64,000 nucleotides of DNA from Teredinibacter haidensis (GTDB lineage Bacteria; Pseudomonadota; Gammaproteobacteria; Pseudomonadales; Cellvibrionaceae), in the NCBI RefSeq assembly GCF_014211975.1, contig NZ_CP060084.1:186001-250000 (forward strand), in the 5' to 3' direction. This document shows positions 43,678 to 52,071 of this stretch, piece after piece. Position 1 is the first letter of the stretch; each line of letters starts with the position of its first letter. The position numbers and the translations under genes are program-made. The notes beneath the pieces were generated by a model. That model was not told where the DNA came from and made no database searches. It saw nothing but the letters and a program-made list of their open reading frames with translations.

Positions 43678-44883
43678 ATGGCCGAAGCTACATCTGCAGC
43701 ATTCTCGAAAACACGCACAATCGTTATTTGTATAGCCGTATTGTTTGCCGGGTTATTGTTGTCGCAAGTTATTTTTACTACCGAGCCGGTGGCTCAGATA
43801 GAGGCGGCCACCAAGCGCACCGCGATGCTGGTGGAGGTTGTCGAGGCTGAGTACGGGAGCTTTCATCCACAAATAACGGCTATGGGTACAGTGGTTCCAG
43901 CCGAGCGGGTTTTGTTGCGAGCGCAGGTGAGTGGGCACATTTCTGCGCGCGCCGAACATTTTTTTCCTGGCGGTTACGTTAGGAAAGGAGACATGTTGGT
44001 ACAAATCGATCCTGCAGATTATCGTCACCAGTTGCAGCAATTCGAAAGCGAGCTGGTTCAGGCACAATCTGCGCTGGCTATCGAAGCCGGAGAGCAGGAG
44101 GCTGCACGACGAGATTATGTGCGGCTCAATCGTGAATTAAAGGGGTCGCAACAAGAGCTGATTCTGCGCAAGCCTCAAATGCGTAGTGCGCAGGCAAAAG
44201 TTTCAGCGGCCCAGGCGATGGTAGAGCGGGCGAAACTGGATTTGGCGCGTACGCAGGTACGCGCTCCTTTCGATGCTCAAGTGATTAGCCGTAATGTCGA
44301 TGTTGGTTCAATGGCGAACCCCAATGAGACCCTCGCCGAGGTGGTAGGAGTGGATCACTATTGGGTTGAGGCATCGCTTCCGCTTGCGAGGCTACCATGG
44401 TTGGTGTTGCCGACAGAGTCCTTGCCTGGCGGTAGCGTTAGTGTGCGTAATCGAACAGCCTGGCCCAGTGGCGCCAGCCGTGAGGGCCGTTTGTTGAGTG
44501 TTGTTGGTTCTCTGGACGGGAGCACTCGCATGGCTCGGGTGATCATTAAGGTCGAAGATCCACTTGCCCTGCGCGATACGAACAACGGTGCTCGGTCGCT
44601 CGTAGTCGGGAGTTTTGTCGAATGTAGTATTACCACGCGTAAATTGGACGAGGTTGTCAAAATTCATCGCGACTATGTGCGCAAGAATAATACTGCTTGG
44701 GTGATGGAGAGGAATACCCTGGTTATTCGCGAATTGGATATTGTTTTTCAAGATAAGGAGTACGCCTACCTTAAAAGCGGTTTAAATGCCGGAGACAAAA
44801 TTGTAACAACTGATCTTTCTCGTGTGCGCGAGGGGGCTGAGCTTAGATTAAAAGGTGAAATGAATTCGGAGGTTCGCTCGTGA
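43678..44883 (+). CDS. RND efflux periplasmic adaptor (membrane fusion protein)
   Basis: The adaptor of about 401 aa links an inner-membrane RND pump to an outer-membrane channel. It has an N-terminal anchor (about 12-32), a lipoyl-like half motif ('VLLRAQVSGHISARAE' and 'VRKGDMLVQIDPADY'), a coiled-coil hairpin (about 115-185), the second lipoyl half ('LARTQVRAPFDAQVISRNVDVG') and a beta-barrel domain. ATG 43678 follows GGGGACAACTTCT; ATG 43639 in the same frame is an alternative. Its stop overlaps the pump start by four bases. No outer-membrane factor is adjacent. Confidence 0.88.
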   Translation: MAEATSAAFSKTRTIVICIAVLFAGLLLSQVIFTTEPVAQIEAATKRTAMLVEVVEAEYGSFHPQITAMGTVVPAERVLLRAQVSGHISARAEHFFPGGYVRKGDMLVQIDPADYRHQLQQFESELVQAQSALAIEAGEQEAARRDYVRLNRELKGSQQELILRKPQMRSAQAKVSAAQAMVERAKLDLARTQVRAPFDAQVISRNVDVGSMANPNETLAEVVGVDHYWVEASLPLARLPWLVLPTESLPGGSVSVRNRTAWPSGASREGRLLSVVGSLDGSTRMARVIIKVEDPLALRDTNNGARSLVVGSFVECSITTRKLDEVVKIHRDYVRKNNTAWVMERNTLVIRELDIVFQDKEYAYLKSGLNAGDKIVTTDLSRVREGAELRLKGEMNSEVRS

Positions 44884-47800
44884 CAACGAACAGTGGTTCC
44901 ATCGCCTGGATGGCGAAAAATTCTATAGCGGCCAATCTGTTGATGATTATTTTGCTTGGTGGTGGCCTGTTTATGGCGTTTGAGGTACAAAAACAGGTCT
45001 TTCCTGAGTTTGAAATGGATATTATCGATGTAAGTGTTAGCTATCCTGGATCATCACCAGAAGAGGTCGAGCAGGGCATTCTTCAGCCGATAGAAGGTGC
45101 TTTACGTGGCGTACAGGGAATTAAGGAAATGTCTTCCCAAGCGAGGGAGGGGGGCGGGCAAGTGAGTTTGGAGCTGGTGTCTGGCACCGATCGCATGAAA
45201 GCTTATCAGGAAGTCGAGCAAGCCGTTAGCCGTGTACGCACCTTTCCCGACGATGCCGAAGATCCTGAGGTGAGCATACGGGCTAGCCAGAATAGGGTAA
45301 TGGAAATTGGTCTATATGGTGACCTCGATATTTGGAGCCTGCGGGAGCTGGCCGAGCAACTACGCGATCGATTACTCACCGAAAACACGATTACTCATGT
45401 AGAGCTGGGAGGCATTCACGATTATGTCACCCATGTGGAAATCGCGCAGGAACAGCTGCGCCGCTTTGGATTAACCTTGGGAGAAGTGGCCCGCTCAATT
45501 GCATCATCGGGGCGTGATGTGCCGGCTGGAGCTGTAGAAACGAGTCGTGGTGAAATTCTAATACGATTAAAAGAGCGTAAACAGTGGGCGGAAGAGTTTG
45601 CCAGTATTCCAGTGGTTATCGCTGATAGCGGTGCGCTGGTTACTCTTGGTGACATCGCCACCGTGTACGATGGATTTGAGGAGTCAGGCTTTCATTCACA
45701 ATTTAATCGGCAACCATCTGTTGATGTGGATATCTATCGCGTAGGGGACCAATCTCCACTGAATATCGCTACGGCGGTCAGCGAAGTGCTGAAAGAGTTG
45801 GATGCGACGCTGCCGTCTGGTGTGCATTATCGTATTGATCGGAATGATGCCGAAGATTTTCGTGATCGGTTAATGCTGTTGCTGGGGAATGGTGGTTTAG
45901 CCATTTTAATTGTGCTGATGATACTCACGGTGTTCTTGGAGTTACGCTTGGCCATTTGGATTATGGTGGGCATGTGCGTTTCATTTGTTGGCGGCGTGTT
46001 AGTGCTACCTTTTTTGGGTGTCAGCATCAACATGATTTCTATGTTTGCCTTTTTGGTTGTACTTGGCATTGTTGTGGATGATGCGATTGTGGTGGGGGAA
46101 AACGTCTACGAGCGCCGCTTGCGGGGCGAAGACTACATGACCGCCGCGATCAATGGCACTCGCGAAATTGCCATGCCGGTAACATTCACCATTCTGACCA
46201 CTATTGTTGCCTTTGTTCCCATTATGTTTATTCCCGGTACCACGGGAAAATTCTGGTGGCCGTTCCCGGTGGTGGTGATTGTGGTGTTAATTTTGTCGCT
46301 TATCGAAGCTCTCTATATATTGCCCGCGCACCTGGCACACAATGCGGTGAAAACACGCACAAAGATCGGCCAAAAAATTCATCAGCGCCAACAAAAAATG
46401 GCCCGAGGTTTTCATTATTTAGTTGAAACCCAATACCGCCCTGTAATCGATCGCTGCCTGCGTTTTCGTTATATCACCGTTAGCGCTGCGTTATCGTGTC
46501 TGATAGTGGTGGGAGCATATGGCGTGAGTGACCATATGGGGATGATCATGATGCCGCGCGTAGCTGCGGATGAGATTGAAGCGGGTGTGCGTTTGCCGGT
46601 AGGTACGACCCTTGAGCAGGCCGCCCGGGTTGCTAACGCGATTACCGAATCAACCCACAAAATGTTCGCAGAGCACGATCTCCACCGGGTGGCAGAGGGA
46701 ATAAAAACCAATGTTCGGGGCAAAACTTTTATCGATGTCGAAATGGTGATGAAACCACCCAACCAGAGGGATATGAGTGCAGCGGAAGTGATTGAGTTGT
46801 GGCGAAATGAAATTGGCGATATTGATGGGGTTGACCAAATTACGTTTGAAGCAGAGCGCGGCCCGGGTGGCTGGCGAAATGATATTAGTGTTGACCTTAG
46901 CCATAGTGATACCGCTGTGCTGGCAGAAGCTGCTATGGATTTTAAAGCGCGTATGGCGGAATTTTCCAATACCCGTAATCTCAATGATAATTACAATACC
47001 GGCAAATTACAGTACAACTTTACGATGCTTCCCGAGGGCCAACTATTGGGACTTAGCCCCGCGAATGTGGGGCGCCAGGTGCGCGACGCTTTTTACGGAG
47101 CGGTGGCGCTGCGGCAGTTGCGCGGCACCAATGAAATTGAAGTGCGGGTAAAGCTACCGCTGGCAGAACGCCAGCAGCAACACACGTTGGACAATTTAAT
47201 TATTCGCACTCCGGATAACCGGGAAGTGCCCTTGCATGATGTCGCCAATGCCGAATTAAGCGAGGCATTTAGTTCGCTGAGTCGGCGCAATGGTCGTCGG
47301 GTTATTAATGTGGGAATGGATGTCGAGCCACAAAGCGCCATCAACCGCGTTAGCGCGGCCATGAATGAGCGGATACTACCGCAGTTGCGTGAAGACTATC
47401 CCGGTGTTACCTGGAGCTTTCGCGGTAGCGAAGCAGAAATGCGCGAATCCACGCGTGTGCTCTGGGGTGGTTTTTCCATGGCCATGTTTATCATTTATTC
47501 CCTTTTGGCCATCGCCTTCCGCAGTTATACGCAACCACTTATTGTTATGATCTCAATTCCATTTGGTTTGATCGGTGTAGTGCTTGGCCATTTGCTACTG
47601 GATTACGATTTGTCTCTGGTGAGCTTAATGGGAATGGTGGCTTTGTCTGGTGTGGTTGTGAACGGTGCGTTGATTATGGTCGACTACGCCAACCGCCATC
47701 GTGAGCATCTTTCGGCGCTGGAGGCCATTCGGGAAGCGAGTATCCGGCGTTTCCGCCCCATCTTCCTAACAACACTCACCACTTTTGGTGGTCTCGCACC

Positions 47801-47984
47801 GATTATTTTGGAAACCTCACGACAAGCAGCACAGCTGGTTCCGATGGCTATTTCGCTAGGGTTTGGCATTATATTCGCGAGTGCCATCATTTTAATTATT
47901 GTGCCGTGTTTTTACATGGTGCTGGAAGATATTCAGGGTGTGTGGTATTCAAAAAAAGCCGGTTTTATAGAAGGAGAGAGTTAA
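44880..47984 (+). CDS. RND-family efflux transporter permease
   Basis: This proton-driven pump has 1034 aa, 12 membrane segments and two large periplasmic loops. TM4 has the proton-relay aspartates in 'GIVVDDAIVVGENVYERR'. Other AcrB-type features are 'YPGSSPEEVEQGI' near the start and 'PFGLIGVVLGHLL...SLMGMVALSGVVVNGALIMVDY' in the second half, given as landmarks. The start is GTG 44880, overlapping the adaptor stop (GTGA). Substrate cannot be told from sequence; drugs or metabolites are more likely than metals because the heavy-metal type motif is absent. Confidence 0.92.
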   Translation: MTTNSGSIAWMAKNSIAANLLMIILLGGGLFMAFEVQKQVFPEFEMDIIDVSVSYPGSSPEEVEQGILQPIEGALRGVQGIKEMSSQAREGGGQVSLELVSGTDRMKAYQEVEQAVSRVRTFPDDAEDPEVSIRASQNRVMEIGLYGDLDIWSLRELAEQLRDRLLTENTITHVELGGIHDYVTHVEIAQEQLRRFGLTLGEVARSIASSGRDVPAGAVETSRGEILIRLKERKQWAEEFASIPVVIADSGALVTLGDIATVYDGFEESGFHSQFNRQPSVDVDIYRVGDQSPLNIATAVSEVLKELDATLPSGVHYRIDRNDAEDFRDRLMLLLGNGGLAILIVLMILTVFLELRLAIWIMVGMCVSFVGGVLVLPFLGVSINMISMFAFLVVLGIVVDDAIVVGENVYERRLRGEDYMTAAINGTREIAMPVTFTILTTIVAFVPIMFIPGTTGKFWWPFPVVVIVVLILSLIEALYILPAHLAHNAVKTRTKIGQKIHQRQQKMARGFHYLVETQYRPVIDRCLRFRYITVSAALSCLIVVGAYGVSDHMGMIMMPRVAADEIEAGVRLPVGTTLEQAARVANAITESTHKMFAEHDLHRVAEGIKTNVRGKTFIDVEMVMKPPNQRDMSAAEVIELWRNEIGDIDGVDQITFEAERGPGGWRNDISVDLSHSDTAVLAEAAMDFKARMAEFSNTRNLNDNYNTGKLQYNFTMLPEGQLLGLSPANVGRQVRDAFYGAVALRQLRGTNEIEVRVKLPLAERQQQHTLDNLIIRTPDNREVPLHDVANAELSEAFSSLSRRNGRRVINVGMDVEPQSAINRVSAAMNERILPQLREDYPGVTWSFRGSEAEMRESTRVLWGGFSMAMFIIYSLLAIAFRSYTQPLIVMISIPFGLIGVVLGHLLLDYDLSLVSLMGMVALSGVVVNGALIMVDYANRHREHLSALEAIREASIRRFRPIFLTTLTTFGGLAPIILETSRQAAQLVPMAISLGFGIIFASAIILIIVPCFYMVLEDIQGVWYSKKAGFIEGES

Positions 47985-48087
47985 TTGGAGGGCGCTGCCT
48001 CCCGTAGCGCTTGACGCCAGTGTCCAGAGCAGGACAGACTACTCTTTTTTCGCGAACCGCCTCTTTTTTCATTGATCAGGATCAGAC

Positions 48088-49521
48088 ATGAGTCGCACTC
48101 CATCGTTTGTTTTGAGCCTTACTCCCGTTTGTCTTCTTATTGCTCTGTTGGCGCTAAATGTTTATATCTTTGGCGATAATGCCATCGGCGGTGCAAACCA
48201 GCTGACGATGCTTTTTGTTTCTGCTGTAGCCACCGTTTTTGCCCTGCGTATTGGTATCCGCTGGAAAGATCTTCACGCAGGTATGATCAAATCTATTGCG
48301 GTTGCAATGCCGGCAATTTTGATTTTGTTGATGGTGGGAGCACTTTCAGGAACCTGGCTGCTGGGTGGGGTTGTCCCCGCCATGATTTATTACGGCCTCT
48401 ATATTCTCGACCCCAATATTTTTCTATTGGCAGCTTGCGTGATCAGTATTGTGGTGTCGGTTGCGACGGGTAGCTCGTGGACAGCGTCAGCTACGGTCGG
48501 CGTCGCCTTAATGGGTATTGGCATAGCGCTCGGATTCAACCCGGCAATGACCGCCGGAGCGATCCTGTCCGGAGCCTATTTCGGCGATAAAATGTCGCCG
48601 TTATCGGATACCACCAACCTTGCGGCGGCAGTCTCCGGTGCGGACTTATTTACTCATATTCGTTATATGTTTATTACCACGGGGCCTTCCATAGTGATCG
48701 CGTTGGTAGTTTTTGCGTTTATGGGGATCGGCGATTACGAGCAAAAAACGGGGACGCGCGAGATACAAGATGCATTGGCCGCAACCTTTAACATCAATGG
48801 CTTTTTACTTATAGCGCCACTTTCCGTCATTGTGATGATTGTAAAGCGTGTGCCGGCCTTGCCAGCGTTATTTGTAGGTTCCCTCCTCGGTGCGCTGCTG
48901 GCACTTACTTTTCAATCGCCCTTAGTGGAATCTCTTGGACAAGAAGCGGGATACCAAAAGCTGACAAGCTATGCGGTTATTCTCACAGCTTTTTATGGAG
49001 AAACGAGTATTACAACCGGCTCGGCAGTGGTGGATGAGTTGCTAAGTTCCGGTGGTATGGCGGGTATGCTGAATACCATCTGGCTGATTCTGTGTGCAAT
49101 GATTTTCGGCGGGGTGATGGAAGCTTCGGGTTTTTTACGTCGTATTACCTCGGCTATTGTTCTCAAAGCTCGCACCCAGGGACAGTTGTTCAGTGCTACC
49201 GTGGGCACCTGTATTTTTACCAATGTCAGTGCGTCGGACCAATACTTGTCGATTATAGTGCCTGGCCAAATGTATCGGGAAGCTTATAAAGATCGTGGTC
49301 TCGAACCGCAGAACTTGAGTCGTACGTTGGAAGACTCGGGTACGGTAACGTCTGTTTTGGTTCCGTGGAATACTTGCGGTGCGTTTCATGCTGGCGTGCT
49401 GGGGGTTGCAACCTTAAGTTATGCACCGTTCGCGGTTTTCTGCTTTATCAGCCCGATTATGACACTGTTATTTGCCTTCTCCGGGTATAAAATCGCGAAG
49501 ACCGGAGCTGTCGTCGAGTAA
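48088..49521 (+). CDS. nhaC: NhaC-family Na+/H+ antiporter
   Basis: The 477 aa membrane protein has about 11-12 segments and NhaC-type motifs 'ATGSSWTASATVGVALMGIG' (near residue 133) and 'SGAYFGDKMSPLSDTTNLAA' (near residue 164), plus 'DSGTVTSVLVPWNTCGAFHAGVLG' near the end. The family exchanges sodium for protons; some members exchange organic acids such as malate/lactate. It lies between the RND pair and a DUF885 lipoprotein and is separated from both by short spacers, so an operon is possible. A sodium role fits a marine habitat. Confidence 0.88.
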   Translation: MSRTPSFVLSLTPVCLLIALLALNVYIFGDNAIGGANQLTMLFVSAVATVFALRIGIRWKDLHAGMIKSIAVAMPAILILLMVGALSGTWLLGGVVPAMIYYGLYILDPNIFLLAACVISIVVSVATGSSWTASATVGVALMGIGIALGFNPAMTAGAILSGAYFGDKMSPLSDTTNLAAAVSGADLFTHIRYMFITTGPSIVIALVVFAFMGIGDYEQKTGTREIQDALAATFNINGFLLIAPLSVIVMIVKRVPALPALFVGSLLGALLALTFQSPLVESLGQEAGYQKLTSYAVILTAFYGETSITTGSAVVDELLSSGGMAGMLNTIWLILCAMIFGGVMEASGFLRRITSAIVLKARTQGQLFSATVGTCIFTNVSASDQYLSIIVPGQMYREAYKDRGLEPQNLSRTLEDSGTVTSVLVPWNTCGAFHAGVLGVATLSYAPFAVFCFISPIMTLLFAFSGYKIAKTGAVVE

Positions 49522-49567
49522 GTGTGTTTACCCGTAAAGAATAATGTTTCCTACCTGGAGTGATCTT

Positions 49568-51415
49568 ATGTTTAAAAAAATGGTCATGGTGTTTATTGCT
49601 GTGCTTAGTGTTGCCTGTAGTGAAAAGGCGGTGGAGGTTGTTGATCAGACTGACGAGGTGGTGCTGAGTGAAAGCGACAGGCTCAATCAGTGGTTTGAAA
49701 CAAAATACGAAGAAAAATTGCGGTTCAGTCCCATTGAGCTGACCTTTCTGGGGCGCAAGGATCTTTACGATAAAATAGACGACTTTAGTATCGCCGCTGA
49801 GAAAAAGCAGCTTGCTTGGTTGGCGTCCACCGTTGATGAGCTAAAGACCCAATTCAATTATGCCAAGTTAGACAATGAAACCAAAACCTCTTTCGATATG
49901 TGGGTTTATGGCTACGAGCTGGCCAAGGCTGGCGAGCCATTTATGGAGAGCGGCTATATTTTTAATCAAATGGATGGCCTGCATTCGTTCCTGCCAACAT
50001 TTTTAATTAATTTTCACAAGGTAGAGGATGAGCCTGATATGCGTGCCTACCTGGCGCGGATCAGTGGTGTTTCCAGGGGGCTGGAGCAGTTGCTGGCCCG
50101 AGCTAAAGCCGCATCGGATAAAAATATTCGGCCACCCGCATTTGCATATGAAATTGTTGCAGAAGAAATCGAAAAGCTTATTACCGGAAAACCGTTTGAT
50201 AACTCTGACGTAGATGCCCCGTTGTGGCTCGATGCTAAAAGTAAGATGAATGCCCTTTTGGAAGGGGGGAAAATTACTCAGGCCGGTGCAGGTGATCTAC
50301 TCAAGAAAATAGAAACGGCGCTATCGGACGAATATGCGCTTGTTAACCGTAACATTATCGCTTTCCTTGAAAGCGATATTGAAAATACCAGCCCCCTTTC
50401 CACTGGGGTGTCTGCGTTACCAAATGGTTTGGAGTATTACAATTATCTGCTAAAACTGATGACAACCACCGATCTCAGCGCCGAAGAGATTCACCAGTTG
50501 GGTTTAAGTGAAGTCTCGCGACTGCGTGAAGAAATGGTTGCGCTGAAGGAAAAATCTGGTTTTGAAGGCAATCTACAGGAATTTTTTACGCTCATCCGGG
50601 AAAGCAAACAAGATGCGCGTTTCTATTACCCCAATGTGGATGACGGTCGCAAGGCCTATATTGATGATGCTTCGGCGGCCATTGAAAATATCAAAGCCGA
50701 GCTACCTCATTATTTCGGGATTTTGCCTAAAGCTGATTTAGTGGTTAAACGTGTAGAAGCGTTCCGCGAGCAGGATGGTGCTGCTCAGCACTACTATCCA
50801 GGCACACCCGATGGTTCGCGCCCGGGAACCTATTACGCACACTTGTCCGATATGGAGTCTATGCCGAAAAATCAGTTGGAGGTGATTGCTTACCATGAGG
50901 GGCTACCCGGCCACCATATGCAGATCTCCATTGCCCAGGAGTTAAAATCGGTACCTACCTTCCGCCGTCAAGAGCACTTCACCGCGTATGTGGAAGGCTG
51001 GGCGCTGTACTCCGAGTTTTTAGCAAAAGAAATGAATAACACCTATATAGATGTTTATTCAGATTTTGGTCGTTTGAGTAGTGAAATTTGGAGAGGTATT
51101 CGGTTGGTGGTCGATACTGGTCTGCATGCCAAAGGTTGGACAGAGCAGCAGGCGATAGAATTTTTCCAGCAAAATTCGCCCGAGCCATTAGAAGGTATTC
51201 GATCCGAAGTGCGCCGCTATCTGGTTATTCCCGGTCAGGCAACGTCGTATAAAATCGGAATGATCGATATTCTACGCCTGCGAAAAAAAGCGGAGGATAC
51301 GTTGGGCGATAAATTTGATATTCGCGGCTTCCACGATACGATTCTGGGTGGGGGGGCGCTGCCACTTACTCTGCTGCAACGCCGTGTCGACCAATGGATA
51401 GTATCCCAGCGTTAA
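49568..51415 (+). CDS. DUF885-family lipoprotein, metallopeptidase-like
   Basis: The 615 aa lipoprotein (lipobox LSVAC) has the DUF885 fold, related to gluzincin carboxypeptidases. The zinc motif is H443-E444 in 'YHEGLPGHHMQ', followed by 'EGWALYSEFLAKE', which supplies the third ligand, and 'RPGTYYAHLSDMESMPK' just upstream. ATG 49568 follows CTGGAGTGATCTT and opens the lipoprotein signal; the earlier in-frame start at 49544 is unsupported. It is likely a cell-envelope peptidase of unknown substrate. It sits 46 bp after nhaC and ends against the convergent TerB-like gene. Confidence 0.85.
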   Translation: MFKKMVMVFIAVLSVACSEKAVEVVDQTDEVVLSESDRLNQWFETKYEEKLRFSPIELTFLGRKDLYDKIDDFSIAAEKKQLAWLASTVDELKTQFNYAKLDNETKTSFDMWVYGYELAKAGEPFMESGYIFNQMDGLHSFLPTFLINFHKVEDEPDMRAYLARISGVSRGLEQLLARAKAASDKNIRPPAFAYEIVAEEIEKLITGKPFDNSDVDAPLWLDAKSKMNALLEGGKITQAGAGDLLKKIETALSDEYALVNRNIIAFLESDIENTSPLSTGVSALPNGLEYYNYLLKLMTTTDLSAEEIHQLGLSEVSRLREEMVALKEKSGFEGNLQEFFTLIRESKQDARFYYPNVDDGRKAYIDDASAAIENIKAELPHYFGILPKADLVVKRVEAFREQDGAAQHYYPGTPDGSRPGTYYAHLSDMESMPKNQLEVIAYHEGLPGHHMQISIAQELKSVPTFRRQEHFTAYVEGWALYSEFLAKEMNNTYIDVYSDFGRLSSEIWRGIRLVVDTGLHAKGWTEQQAIEFFQQNSPEPLEGIRSEVRRYLVIPGQATSYKIGMIDILRLRKKAEDTLGDKFDIRGFHDTILGGGALPLTLLQRRVDQWIVSQR

Positions 51416-51949
51416 TTACCAATGTTTAGCCTGTTCCGGTTGGCGGTTAAGTTCTATTTCAACCGCCGCCAGGAAAGCCAGCTGATCTTTACTGGCTTCC
51501 CTTTCTTTTCCTGCTGTCTCTTTTAGCATTTTTAGCAGTGATTCTTTGTGCCTTGTCTGGTACTGCCCAATGCTGGGAGCAAGAACCGGTTTGACTTCGT
51601 CGGTAATATTCACCACGTCTTTGAGCAAATGTGAGGATACGGCAAACGATTCAATCGCTGACGTCTCGCTAATACCAAACTCCTCGATAAAAAACTGGAT
51701 AACGTCCTGCTTTTGTTCACGGGTAATGTCTCCTTCCAGCCTCGCCATGGCGACAACAAGTAGAGCGGCGGCTTCCATGGGGGTTTCCAATCGGTGTAGG
51801 GGTTTGGTGCCTAGCTGTTTTTCCCATTCGCGCCTGCGCGCCCAATAGAACGGGTTGAAGGTGTTCAGGTTTACGCCAGCATTGTGCAAGCGGTAGAGCG
51901 CAAAGCACAGGGTCGCTAGAGCGGTAAGAAATCCAATGATGATATGCAT
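51416..51949 (-). CDS. TerB-like membrane-anchored protein
   Basis: The 177 aa protein has an N-terminal membrane segment (about residues 2-19) and a cytoplasmic helical domain. The central part ('METPMEAAALLVVAMARLEGDITREQK', 'FFIEEFGIS') resembles TerB-type (tellurite resistance/co-chaperone-like) helical domains with the acidic 'EGDIT' loop. The start is ATG 51949 after AAGGGAAGCATC. It converges on the DUF885 gene with no spacer. Function not known; the family match is by eye. Confidence 0.6.
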   Translation of the reverse strand: MHIIIGFLTALATLCFALYRLHNAGVNLNTFNPFYWARRREWEKQLGTKPLHRLETPMEAAALLVVAMARLEGDITREQKQDVIQFFIEEFGISETSAIESFAVSSHLLKDVVNITDEVKPVLAPSIGQYQTRHKESLLKMLKETAGKEREASKDQLAFLAAVEIELNRQPEQAKHW

Positions 51950-52071
51950 GATGCTTCCCTTAAGTTCGCATTACGGCTTTTTACTGACCTAAAGCCTGCT
52001 ACTATCGCAACGATAATGATAGCGTGCTTGTCGTTAACTGCACATCACCTTTTAATGTAAAGATCCTACCT